Below, one piece after another: positions 46,144 through 57,668 of a stretch of 64,000 nucleotides of DNA. Position numbers and translations under genes: made by a program. How positions within the stretch are numbered: the stretch's first letter is position 1; every line of letters begins with the position of its first letter. A model generated the notes under the pieces. The model made no database searches, was not told the origin of the DNA, and worked only from the letters and a program-made list of their open reading frames with translations. Where the stretch lies: assembly GCA_029448655.1 (NCBI GenBank), contig JACCLO010000013.1:1488001-1552000 (forward strand). The letters are read 5' to 3'. Origin of the DNA: Wolfiporia cocos (Eukaryota; Basidiomycota; Agaricomycetes; Polyporales; Phaeolaceae).

Positions 46144-49100
46144 ATGTTCAAAACAGCCGCGAAGAAGATAGCACATAATTCCACAATCCCGGTGCTTGGA
46201 GGCAACAAGGATTTACGCGCGCTCCAGGATCTGATCATAGCCGAGAAAGCTGTGCTGAACTCGTGAGTGATTCGCACTGTTTGCCGGTGGCTGCTAATAC
46301 CGGAGCACGGTCCACGCAGTCTACAGAAGTTAAGCGCGGACATAGGCAAGGCGTCCGAAGCACTTCGGATATGGGGAGCTGGCGAAGGCGAGGATCTAGC
46401 GGTAAGTAGCGTGACTGACATCAGAATCAACTCTGAACTCGGCTTAGGATGTACTCGCGATCGCCTGTGCATTGTATCTTCACTACGCTGAAGGGCTCAC
46501 CAACTTTGCGAATCATGAAGTGTCCATCCGAGAGCACATGAAATCTGTTCGCACGAGAGAGGAGCGCTTGGATAGTTTGAAGCGTCGGCGCAAATCACTC
46601 GCTTCCGACGCCGATTCCGCGGAGAAAAAGCTGAGCAAGATGAACCCAGACAACAAGAATTTGCGGGCACAGACCGACCATCTGGAAAAACTGAGGGACG
46701 AGATACGGATACTGGACACAGACATCATGACCGAGGACGCAAGTTTGGGTGACTACAAGCGCACCAGTTGCAAGGCATGGTTAGGGATGAAATTTGGCGG
46801 ATTGTCTGAGTGTTCCGAGAAAGGCGTTGTGCGTAAGAGGTTGCTAGACATGCAACGTCAGCCCATTGACCTTTCGTATAGATTATTGGAGAATATGGGA
46901 AGCTGATTATTGCGGTATGTTTGCCCATCTTATTCATTTGATCCCGAACAAATCGTGGCTTTAGGAGATACCAATGGACGTCACGGAGCCAGGCATTGGG
47001 CGCGCAGTCTATCAGGGACATTCCCGTACAGATGCGTTGCTCAACGAGGCGCGGCGTGCGTTGTATGAAGTGATGTACTCGTCTGAACCGCGTCAAGCAA
47101 CAGCAGCCCAGCCTCCTCTCCGCATGACATACAGTCCAGAACTACTCCCTGTGCCCTCTTCCCAGCAGAGGCAGTCAACGCTTAGCCAATTTAGCCCAAT
47201 GGGGGACGGGAGTCGGCGTGCATCTGTGTCCACATCGATATCTATGCCTGTACCCGCGTCAATGCAAATACCGAGTATGGATGACAAGTCTGCCGACAGA
47301 TCTTCCCGCAGCAGCCAAATTCTACGCTCGCCTATCGCTCCGTACGCACCCTTCCCTCAGCCACAGGCGTCATATACGCAGTCGCACGCCCCGTCACTCT
47401 CGTATGAACAACTGCAGAGTGCCCCACAGCCCACCAACGAGCTGTCCGAGTTCGGCGTCGTTGCAGACCCGTACTCGCAGCGCCCATCATCGATGCGGAG
47501 CCCCGACGAACGCATAGCAGGCCCGCGCAGCTCGCGCTATTCGACGTTCCCGCTCAAGGCGAATGTACCCCGCGGGCCCCGCGACTCTCAGCAATATGCC
47601 TCGCCGCCGGGAGACCGCCCCCCGTCGCTCGATGTCGAGCAGCCGCAGGACTCTTTCTCCTCTAGCATCGCTGAGGCGCTTGGCGTGAACTTTGAACTCG
47701 GCCGCACCCCGCAGGGTAAGAATGCGCCTCCTGCGCCGGCGACCAGTGCGGCGGACCGGAAACGCATGAGTGCCGAGTCGGATCAGCGCAACAGGTCGTA
47801 CACCCCGCCTCCCCCGCGATACTCAGAGATGTCAGGGCTGCCCCAATTTGACTTTGCCGAGAACGTTGAACAGGTGGAGGAGCCGCAGCTTGCGTACACT
47901 ATCTCGCAAGAATGTGACTCCAGGAGTGCAGTCAATGGGGATCGTACGGACGATAGAACGACGCATGAGAGCGCGTCCTCTCCCGCTCCTGAGGCTCCCG
48001 AAAGCATAAAAGAAAGCAGCCAAGAAGTACCTTTGGATCATGATGCTATCCAGCGCGAAGTATCCAATATGAGTGAGTATCTCCCTATATATTATGTCTT
48101 TCAACACTGACTTTGCATTCACGCAATCGCAGCTAGCACAGACGAGAGCTCGCTTCCTTACCCAGGTGAGGAGCCAGGGCGGCAGATTCTTGAACGACCA
48201 ACAGTCCTATCACCGCCTCTTCGAGAGCCATCTCCGCTAGACGAGAAGTCATTGAATGCTGCGGCAGCGCGAGAAGTTTCTCGCGAATTGGACGCGTTGA
48301 TGTTCAACACTCCAATGACTAATCGAGCACCCTCTCCGCTTGTCCCACCCCAAGCACCATTCGCTCAGTCTCAGCGGATGTCTCCGAGGCCAAGCGTGGA
48401 GGTCCCTATTTCGCAGTCGAGTCCCAGGATGATACCTCAGTACGTCCGGGAACGACACCGCTCCATGGCTTCACCGAGCAGTATCTCATCCGTTTCGAAT
48501 GGTGACAACGGCTCTCTCAGCCAGTCACCTACTTCACAGCGCCTCAGTGAGGATAGGGGACCCTCGCCGCCCTTGCCCTCCATCAGCTACTCACGGGGCT
48601 CAGCCTCGCCCTCACCGTCAGCTATCTCCAGCTCTACACCATACCGCACACCTCCCGAGCATGCATCCCCGAGTACGTCGCAGCCCAATTCTTCCGTGTA
48701 CCAGCTCCCGCCTGGTATGACTACGTCGAAGGCATCGTTCTCCACAGCCAACTCCGGCAAGATTTCCGCGGCAGCCTTCAGGCGGCAGCAACAGATGCGC
48801 AGCCCAACTCTGCCTCCCACTCCCATGCAGGAGAACGGCGGCACACAGGGGCAGGGACTGTCAGACACGAGCCCGCTCGTCGTGCGAAAGCGGCCCTTGC
48901 CGCAGTCACCGACATCTACCCCAATTCGTCCAACCCTAGGCATGCGCCCGCCATCTATGCCGCTAATGGGTAACGCCTTGGAACAGGGCGTGCCCACTGA
49001 ATCCAGATACCGCTCGTCATCTGCTGTTCACAGTCGCGATGGCGCGAGCAACCGGTTCTCCCAGTCATCTGGTCAGTCACCTACGCGCCGCGACGATGCC

Positions 49101-49250
49101 GCGGTCAGCGAGGACGATTATGAGGTTATCTCCGCGTATCCAAGCGGAAACGAAGGCGTTGGACCAACAGACGACGATCGCAGCGGGCGGATGTCTGGAT
49201 ACGGGCAAGGGAGATTCGCAACGAACTTAGAGGAGGACGGGCTGCGATAA
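46144..49250 (+). CDS. PIL1: eisosome BAR-domain protein, Pil1/Lsp1 family, with long disordered tail
   Basis: Six exons fit in phase (46144-46262, 46320-46401, 46448-46828, 46882-46914, 46965-48072, 48133-49250), giving 946 aa. The first about 250 residues are the Pil1 domain: ALQDLIIAEKAVLNSLQKLS, KASEALRIWGAGEGEDLA, VREH-like REHMKSVRTREERL, RRRKSL, AEKKLSKMNP and IIGEYGKLIIAEIP. These helices form the membrane-curving BAR dimer that lines plasma-membrane furrows. The remaining about 650 residues are rich in Ser, Pro and Gln with many SP/TP sites, with no domain. Yeast Pil1 is about 340 aa, so the tail is a large extension; long tails are not rare among basidiomycete relatives. Phosphoregulation of the tail is inferred only. 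Confidence 0.9.
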
Positions 49251-50306
49251 TCCGCTGGTATGCTTCATCGCGGACTAATTCTATGGCTTCATGGGACCGA
49301 GTCGCTACTGAATCCTGCGTTCACTCAGCCCGCGGCGGCGATGTAGTACTTTTCTCTCGTGGCTCTTTCTTCTGTATACTGCCGGCTTTTCGATCCTGTT
49401 GTGGAATATGTATTTCTACCTATCCATGGTCCGTCATCGATATTCGTATATGCTTCTGTAATGATAACGAATGATACTCGGTCACACTGGTGATGTACAG
49501 TATTATTCTCGGTGTTCTCTCGTATCCTCGTAGCTATATGCAGTGTGTCCTGCGCGGGTGGGTATGTCCTTCACGGGCAACAACTCTCGGTCTTGTAGTG
49601 ATAGCAGTAGTTATTCCAAAGCGGCGCAAATCATACGGGGGACCTCTTTCGAGTCCGAGTAGAAGCATAAGCCACATTCCACTACCTTCGCAAAAAAACC
49701 GGGCACAAAGCTGCGATCAACAGTATAAGTGGGTTCACTTTGCTTTTCCATGACAGCAATTCCTTATTTCATGCAATCGACCATCATAATGTGTCGACTC
49801 TATGCTCCTCCCGTGCGCCGGAGCGAGAAATATGGATTTTATGTAGGTCACGGTGAATATATATATTACTGCGAATATACGGATTGGCCTTCCATAGCTC
49901 AGCCGGAAGAGCATGAGACTGCAATGGTTAACTTCATCTCAAAGTCACTGGTTCGCTTCGAAGGAGCAACGTTTTTGCGGGAGTCATTATTGGTGGCCTA
50001 CGAACTTATAAAGAAAGGCCGCTCCCGGCTCGAAAAAATTTGTTTTCGGCGAGCTCATGGACATCTAGATCAAGGCGGACTTCGGTCGTGCAGCACCATG
50101 TCTCTTCACCGTACAGTTCCCACCTTGTGTGTAAAACCAACCTTCTCTTGGTACAGTCTCGTGACGATACCTAGCTACAAAGCCACTTGCAGGAATCGCC
50201 AATGTACTATCATTGTGATCCACGTAGTTGTAATACAAACAATCCAGATGTACACAGGATATAGAACGGTACAGACGAATAGGGGGTTTTTCAGGCTGAC
50301 TCACTG
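49251..50306. other. intergenic region with one tRNA-like sequence
   Basis: About 1 kb between convergent PIL1 and the M14 gene. It carries the tRNA-like sequence at 49887-49967 and nothing else supported. Confidence 0.5.
49887..49967 (+). pseudogene. tRNA-like sequence, probably a degenerate tRNA
   Basis: A perfect A-box match (TAGCTCAGCCGG), a paired D arm (GCTC/GAGC) and an anticodon stem TGAGA/TCTCA that encloses 18 bases, as if an intron were present. The T arm fails: GGTTCGCTTCG lacks the GGTTCGAnTCC form and its 3' stem strand. The acceptor ends pair only as CCTTC/GAAGG. It could be a decayed tRNA gene or the head of a SINE. No amino acid is assigned. Confidence 0.45.
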
Positions 50307-52391
50307 TCAGAAAGCAGATATAGACGACGCATTGTAATGCGCACCTCTGGGCGGAATGATGAACTCCGCGAGGAAGCTAACCATGTTCACAGTCTCCTCT
50401 CCGACAGGCCTAATCCACTCCGGCGGTAGAGCAAAGCCGTACTACGAAGAATTTATTGCATGAACGTAGCGCAGGGGGTCGGTGCATCGTGACACGTACG
50501 GTGCCTGTGTCTCTCAGATGGACAGCATAAGAATATTTGATGCCGGCTTTTGCATACATCCAATCGACGACGTTTCCTGGGGCCCTAGTCGCATACTGCT
50601 GAGCACCCACATCCATAGCATGGGTTGGAACTAGACTCACTTATACAGCATGGAGCAAAGATCGCCTGTCTACACACACGAATAAATCGACGTAAGTTAT
50701 GCGGTCGGTAGGCAATCAGGAGTGCCTTCACGAACTTACCGTGAAAGACGTGCCGTGGGCCTGCTTGATCGCTCGCGCGGCTCCAAGCGCAGCCTCAATC
50801 TGGTCTTCCGCATCTTTGGGAGTCTTCTTACACGAATATGCGAATGGGGTCGATACTGGTAAGCCACGATACATCAGTCTGTATTCATTGCCACACCAGT
50901 GAACGGAGGAGCAATGTAAGGTGCACGCACGCATCTGCCCATAACTGCGGAGGTCGAGGTACACCTTGAGCGACGGCAGCGTCGTGATGTAGTTGGCAAT
51001 GTTGTTGACCTCGGGCGACTCAAAGGGCCGGTGCCCTGGGTACCACGGAGTGCAGGGGTCCGTGGGCGTTGACGGCTTCTTCTTGTTTGCATTTGGAAAC
51101 TCGGCTTTTGCTTTCCACTTGTGGCCCTATCGCCGCCGTAAGCAATGAAATCGACCAGACGCGTGATCGGAGCGATGGAGGTGTTCAGCGACGTACCCAG
51201 TTTCTACGGAGGAACGATGTCAGTGATGAGAAAGTTGCTTGGAGTAAAAACATTGATACCTGTTCATGTCCAACCCAACGCACTTTTCGTCATGGCCCAG
51301 AATCTGCCTGTTCTTGTACCTGTTCGCCAATGTATATCACGCGCGCGCATATATCGTATTTTCTTGGCGAGACATACGTACCACAGCCTATCATGCTCCC
51401 AAGTGTAAAGGTAACCGTCAGGATTTGGCAATGGGATGATATGGAAGTCCTACAAAAAGGTCAGTCGGACGTTCATCATACGGGTAGGGTCGATAACGGT
51501 TCAGCACAAACTCAACGCGTCGCAATCACCACAGGTAGGACGATCTGGGAGCTTACGTACGAACTGGTCCAATAATGATGACATTGCATATGGCTCGGCA
51601 TCACTTGACACGAGCGAATGGGCGAGATAAAGGACGGTGGATGTAGCAACCCACTGGACGAAGCAAGAGTAAGCTGTAATACAAGGCTACCGCGACGCAA
51701 TCAGGCCGCTCACCTCCCTAGCATGCTGCGCGCCTGTGATGACGAAACCTTGCTTGGGCTTGGGCTTCTTCTTGCCACCAGCATATTTCGAGATCTTCAT
51801 GGCAAACATCTCCCTGCCTTCAGCGGAGTGTCCGAGATTGACCAGTTGCACGAGGTCAGGGTACAGCTCAACCATCGCCTCCATGAACTCCTCTATCTCG
51901 TCGAGAGGATGATACACCGAGTGGAATGTCGAGTTTGAGAGCGACGATAAGTTCCATGAGGATATGGGAGGAAAGCCGTACCGCGGCGGGTAGCTCATCC
52001 ACGGGTGTATATGGGTCGTGGTGTGCGCGATATTCGCATGGTATAATCCCGACCTCTCAAAATCTTCTCCTGAGGTGAAGAACGCGTCAACGTGAGTCGG
52101 ACTGAGATGCCACACATCAGCCTTTACTTCCTGCGCAGAATTGCCGACCTTCAGTGGTCAAATCGTCCTATGAAGTTGACAGACCAGTCCAGCACCGACC
52201 TTTGCGGCCTCAACGATCCTGTATTCGTCCCATGCACCACTCGAGTTCACCGAGAATGACTTGAGAATTCCCTCCCTTCCTGCCTGCGCTTTGGGTGCCA
52301 CCGCGTCGGAGTTTAGCACCGTCTGGTCTCCCTTCAAAGGTGTGGCATAGCATGCAACTCCGAGCGCAATCAGAACAAAGTTCAGGAGCAT
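50307..52391 (-). CDS. secreted M14 metallocarboxypeptidase homologue, probably inactive (Ecm14-like)
   Basis: About ten exons join in phase from ATG 52391. A signal peptide (MLLNFVLIALGVACYA) and a prosegment precede the M14 domain. Conserved pieces: GAQHARE with zinc ligands His and Glu, IPLPNPDGYLYTWE, YKNRQ, CVGLDMNRNWGHKW, PCTPWYPGHRPFESPE, LYKAPGNVVDWMY. At the third zinc-ligand site, bovine H196 in the D-x-HSY motif, the sequence is DLRSYGQM, so His is Arg. At the catalytic Glu270 site (FELRD) it is VHLRDTG, so Glu is His. Both changes lie in clean exon sequence. The fold is probably kept while peptidase chemistry is lost. Fungi have known inactive M14 proteins (Ecm14), and this looks like that group. 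It is divergent from the JmjC-like gene with about 340 bp between. Confidence 0.85.
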
Positions 52392-52730
52392 TGACACCAG
52401 CGTCGTCGGGCACAGCTAACGAACAAGTTAACATGTATACAGGCACCGCACGCGGTGGCAGTCTGCAACAGCCACTTGCGCGAGATACGGATCCCCTGCA
52501 CCTCGCGTGGGCGCTTGTACCTGATCGTGCACTAACGCCGCCACACTCGTCTTACTTGCTACACCAGGATTGATCACAAGCAGTTCAACTATGCGCGCGA
52601 TGGTTCGCATCTGGTGGCATATCGTGTAGACCGCCTCTGACTACATTGACGCCAGGCATGCGCTTATCAGGCGCGCAATGCTACAGCATATGCCATCGCT
52701 GGTCCCAGGCTCCCCCATCAGTCTTTTGCA
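52392..52730. other. shared divergent promoter region
   Basis: About 340 bp between the M14 gene (minus) and the JmjC-like gene (plus). It must also hold the missing first exon of the JmjC-like gene, because no in-frame ATG is present before 52731. Confidence 0.45.
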
Positions 52731-53853
52731 GTGTCAATATCTGCAAGGACATTTGCATCCGCCACGCGTGGCCGGATTATTGCCAGCCGTCCTGTGCAGC
52801 CTGCTCCTAGCTCCATCGTGGACAGCCCCCAAGCTTTCTTACAATATGCCCTGAGCCAACAGTCTGCACCGCTGCACTTCACGTCTTCTCGGGATCAACA
52901 GCCTACACCTCAGCGCAGCAGAGCTGAGGAGCTGATTCAGAACATGCGACAGAGAGAAGATAGACTTGTTGAAATTGAGCTAGGTCGATATGATCGGGCA
53001 GCGTCCGGCACTTTCGACCGCGTACCCATGTGCCTTGGTCAATATCTAGATTGGCTTGAGAGTGCTGAGCGCTCGGACGGACTTATTGCTGGGCAACAGG
53101 TGTATCTGGCCCAGTGGCGGGGTAGTGACGAGGTATGATGTGTAACTATCTGACAAATCTCGTTTGCTAGAAACCGTTGAACAACTTTGGAGAAGGTTCC
53201 CGCGCTTGCAAGTATTGTTACGCCTCCCCCGCTGCTAACCGACCTCCTCGAGACCAGATGTGTCGATCTCTATCAACGCAGTTTCTTCATCGGCCCAACG
53301 AGTGCAGTATGCACGCTTGACTCTTAGTATATCAACACGCCGCTGAATCTTATAAACTGACATGTGCCAGGTTACACCCCTTCATTACGACCCATACATG
53401 AATCTATATCACTTAGAAGCATCCTCCAATCCGTTGTCATGCGCAAAGCACTTCCTTCTAATTCCGCCGTCAGCTGCTGAGTTAGTCAAACGTGCAGACG
53501 ACTTCAGCGCGCTGCGCAACACCTCTTCGCTCGACTTCAGCCTATGTCGCCAGCATTCTGCGGACTGCAAATGCGCCTTCGACATCGTGGCCAGCTCTAC
53601 TGTCCCTGAGCGTTCATCCGAGGTCCTTTCATCTGTTGCTCTATCTTGTATCCTACGAGAAGGGGAGACGCTCTTCATCCCCAAACGGTGGTGGCACCGC
53701 GTCGAGAACGTATCGCTACTTGATGAAGCGTCTGAAGGTTCAGCACGGTCCATAGCAGGCTGGACAGCAGGGATTGGATGGTGGTTCTTGCCACGAGAAA
53801 CGCCGCAGCGCTCAGACAACATTACGGAGAACACTGGTCCAGGGTTGGGGTGA
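52731..53853 (+). CDS. JmjC / cupin-8-like 2-oxoglutarate oxygenase, 5' end unresolved
   Basis: Three exons join in phase: up to 53132, 53196-53306, 53371-53853. The open frame upstream of 52731 starts after a stop at 52647-52649 and has no ATG, while TTTTGCAG ends just before 52731. So a small upstream exon with the start codon is expected. The iron-binding facial triad is visible: His and Asp in VTPLHYDPYMNLYH and the distal His in PKRWWHRVEN. This, with an Ile/Phe-rich core strand set, is the layout of small JmjC proteins such as the JMJD5/TYW5 type. They hydroxylate proteins or RNA bases; the substrate here is unknown. The coded part is about 335 aa. Confidence 0.75.
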
Positions 53854-54380
53854 TTGCTGCCTTTGTGTATGTCGCAGTGTACCGCCATGAAGGATGATCT
53901 GGGTTGTCTCACCACTAAATGATTAGGCCCGTCATCCTGCTACGATTAATGACGCTAACCTCTACAAGTATCTACACGTATGGGGTATGCAAGATATCGA
54001 CAAAGCGTCCACTGTAAAATATGCATGCTACATATTGTTGTTTGAAGGAGTCCAGGAGATCATAATCATGCTGTCATGCTAGTGGACGTGAAGTGTGCGC
54101 ATCCGCCGGAAGGCAACGAGGCGAGTGCGATAAAAATTGTTAAAGGACGACATGAAGTATCAATGACCCAAAAAGCTGTGAGTGGCGGCAAGAGTATGAC
54201 AGGAATACATACACATATACACCATGAAATCGGCCGCATTGAACCAGTATAGGAGGATTCACGATGCATGGTCTGCCGATGCCTAGGCACAATCCACCGT
54301 CGGTGACAGTCTTACCACAGGCGAGGACGAGAATAGGTGGCATTCCAGTGAACGTGCTGCGCTGTTCTCCCGATATTGCG
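53854..54380. other. convergent intergenic region
   Basis: About 530 bp between the 3' ends of the JmjC-like gene and ATG13. Nothing is seen except probable 3' UTRs. Confidence 0.5.
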
Positions 54381-56806
54381 TCAATGATTGGGGTCTCTGC
54401 TCCTGCCATCATTTACTTCCGGGTCCATCCTCCCAAGCACCTCCGCTGATGCAATACTGAATCCAGACCGCACGCTCGCAGTCGATCCCAGCCGAGGCCG
54501 GACATAATCTGCGGGTAGTCTGATTCCACCGAGGTTCACCTCTGCTTCCGCATTCGCGGCAGGGATCTCGGCTCTGCTCTGCTCTTCACCAGGAGCCGAA
54601 GCAGGAGTCGACGGCCGCTCGGCATTCGAGCCATTCTCACGGTTCCGTCGTCGTATACCTTGCACAGTGGAATCGAATCGCTCCCTCATATGGCGCAGCT
54701 GCTCATCTACCTCCGACTCAGTAGCAAGCATTGGTGCAGGCATGGACATAGTACGCGTCCGCGGGTGCCCCTGCAGGGATACAGACGCCGGGGACGGTCC
54801 AGCTCCATCGACTCGCGAGACCTCGCCCGAGGAGGAGCTAGGCTCTCGCGATGCACCTAGGGGCTTCCTCTCGTCGATGTCCTGGACGAAGGCGGAAATG
54901 TCGTCATCTTCTGTGTTCGTGCTCAAGAATGACGCGCCCTGTCCATTGCAATACAATAGATGTTCAGTCATAGTGGGATCGAGAAAAATGTAGGAAAAGA
55001 CTTACAGTAGCACGTTCACCCTCTTTGGCGCCGCTTCCAACGCATCCTTCGCTGCTCACGGCGCCTGGAAGGGAGTAGCGGTGGCCGAAACTACTGGAAT
55101 ATCTCTTGCCGCTAGCTCTAGGGCTCTCTGGGTGTCCAATGCTGTGACCATCTGCACTTCCCAGTGACCGACGATCTAAACTGGACGGAGCGAATGGAGG
55201 CGAGGGTCTGAATGGCGTGACAGGGGATGACAGGACACGGCTGGAGCTCGGCGCAATACTCATGCCTCCGCGAGATGAGCTGGGCGATGCATGTGCTGGG
55301 CGTGATGGGAGCGAGGGGCCTACACCGCCAGGAAGACTTGCGAGAGGTGAGTGTTGACGGAGAGAGGGCGATGCTGAGTGCATAGAGGGGGATCCGGACG
55401 AGAGTGTTGAAGATTTGAACGGGTTGACCGGAGGAATTGGGGAGCGGCGGATAGGCAGAGGCACAGGTGTGGTCAAGGATTCCTACACGGAAACCCCGGC
55501 GATTGGGGTCAGTGTCCGGCACTCTGCCGACGCCCATGCGAGACAACTCACCGTGCCCCTGCCGGCTTCAGTACTCGCTCGTTTGAGACGCGCAGCAAGC
55601 GCAGAGACTGCCGGTGGCTCGTCCCTCGATGCAACGGATCCGACACCCTGTCTCGGCGAGGAACTGTCCGATACCCCAGAAGCTGATATTCCCGTCGTCA
55701 AACCAGTGACTGTGAAGGGCCTTGATGGTGGAACTTCCGCCGTTTGCATTCGCGGACTGCCTGATACGGGAGGTGACGACGGAGTACGCGAACTGACCGG
55801 AGGGGGAACCACAAAACGGTCTGCAACGGAGGAAGGGGGCGACCGCTGCACGGATGTCCGCAGCGTCTGACTCGCAGGCGAGCCAGAAACGGAGTTGCGT
55901 TGCTGATTCTTTACAAGCGTTGGTGTAAAATCGGGCTCCTCATCAAGTGAGCGGAAACGCGACGATAGCAGCGATTCGAGTGCGTCCACACGGAAGTTTG
56001 GCGTGGTCAGGTATGTGATCGAAAATGTTAGCGTCCCCTCTGGATGAGCAATGGCAGGAAATGTGTGTACACCCTTCTCAAATGGCTGCTCACCAGGCGC
56101 GGGACCCGCATCTATATTTCGGTGACATTAGCAGCGTCCCGCGATTGATGCAATGTCGTAACATTGCTCACTGAAGCCTAGAATCTGTCCTGAGTTACAG
56201 TTCTCGTCGTTCGTTTGCACGCGCAGCACAATGCTGAAGTTGGCGTTCCTACCGCCTGCACTACGTCTCCGAAGCCGGCGAGCCAGCTTCCACGCGGGTA
56301 ATAGGCGCAGTAAGGTGAAGATACTCCGAAACATCGTGATTCCATGTTTGTAGATGGCTGCTGGGGTGACATCAGGAACATTGCGCGGCTGCGCATGATA
56401 TGGCGCGAAGACTATATTCCATGATTCAAGTAGAATGAACTCGGGCGTAGGGTCGATGCGAATGCGGGATGAATCGGGGGAATGATAGACGAGGACTTGG
56501 TTGTTGGCCAGCTCAGGAATACACAATAGCACATGCAGTTTGAACTCCGGAACTGTGTGCACGGAAGAGAGTGAGCGATAGATGCGGGCATTCTCCTTGA
56601 AAATGTCCGGATCCAGTGTCTCTAAATTGAACTATGCTCCTTCGATGATGATACACTCAATTAAGATGCAGTAGCGCACTGACCCACTTGTCCACTTTCG
56701 CCTCCGCAGGCAACTCCTCGGTTGACCGGCCATCGTACACGACTAGCACAAGCTTCGTGTGCAACCTGTAAGCTATCTGGTCGGCCTTCTGAATGTCATT
56801 GGACAT
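54381..56806 (-). CDS. ATG13: autophagy protein Atg13
   Basis: Five exons fit in phase (56806-56684, 56631-56172, 56111-55552, 55482-55006, 54938-54381), giving 725 aa. The N-terminal about 240 residues are the HORMA domain: KADQIAYRLHTKLVLVVYDG, KVDKWFNLET, LLESWNIVF, FSIVLRVQTNDENCNSGQIL. A long disordered Ser/Pro-rich region follows with the conserved GKRYSSSFGHRYS motif, and an acidic DDDISAFVQDID near the end, of the type that binds Atg17. It forms the Atg1 kinase complex that starts autophagosome formation. The many Ser/Pro sites fit TORC1 control, which is known for the family and not shown here. An 84-bp part of exon 4 is duplicated at 33907-33990. The start ATG follows CTGTGCC and needs no further upstream exon. 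Confidence 0.93.
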
Positions 56807-57194
56807 GGCAGAGCACAGGTGGACGTTCAGATAAATAATTGACGCGTAAGAGCAGACATGAGGGCTGTATAGCAAAGTAATAGATAGGTGAAAGCTGTTA
56901 CGGTCGTGGTGAGCACGAGCGAGCTGGCGATATAGCGATGACCGAGAGGGCCCCCAATCTGGCTTCGCGGTAGATCCGTTGTTATGAAGCTGTATTCCAC
57001 GTTAGAAAGGCACTACTTCTGGGTTCAAATATGCTGATCCTAAGTATTTCGGAGAATACAGCGGAGCTCATTGTATTACGCGCTTTCGGAAACCCTTGGC
57101 ATGCACCGTTTTCCTTTTTTAAATTCGGAAAATAAAAATCTCTGATTGGTCCCTCATAAGCGCCTGTAAGCAGTCTCGTCCCCAGCCCTTGCAC

Positions 57195-57254
57195 GTGGCT
57201 GCTGCCACTCGGGAGGACCCGAACGGAGTGCGAAAAACATAGTGCAGCAGCCAC
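57195..57254 (+). repeat. nested hairpin motif, copy 3
   Basis: Outer stem GTGGCTGCTGC (57195-57205) with GCAGCAGCCAC (57244-57254), inner stem TCGGG/CCCGA (57209-57222), then the conserved CGGAGTGCGAAAAACATA (57224-57241). Stem bases differ from copy 1 but pairing is kept. Confidence 0.85.
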
Positions 57255-57365
57255 TGTACAAGGTCTGGTGGGTTTCATCAGGGCGGGTGTAGGTGACCCC
57301 ATCTTGTGATTGTGATGCTGGTGCCTACAGCTCGCAACGGTTTGCTGACTGCTTCACTATTCTAC

Positions 57366-57668
57366 TCAGACGTAACCACGAGGCTGTTTTCCCCATCTCA
57401 TCGGCCATGAAAATACACTGAATGTTGTAGTCTTGCCCGACCCAGTGCTGGTGATTATGGCAGGAACTATGTGCAATAACATTGCCTCTGTAACAACAAA
57501 CTGCCAGCTGCATGGTATTTTAACAGTTCCAGATACATTCTGGAACTGCTCAGTCATTGAACGAAGTGTATTTGCTGATGAGTTGCTCTTCACCATAGCA
57601 CATGCTGCATTGAGCATATCTGTGAACTTATCAGCTTCACGATCAGAAAGGCTTCCATTAGAGGGCAT
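57366..57668 (-). pseudogene. RecQ/DEAD-type helicase fragment
   Basis: A 100-codon minus-strand frame holds a P-C-x-WQ region followed by IITSTGSGKTTTFSVF, which matches the Q-like region and Walker A of superfamily 2 helicases. It breaks off soon after. No DEAD/DEAH box, motif III or C-terminal helicase lobe was found nearby. It is a small relic carried inside the inverted-end element. Confidence 0.55.
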
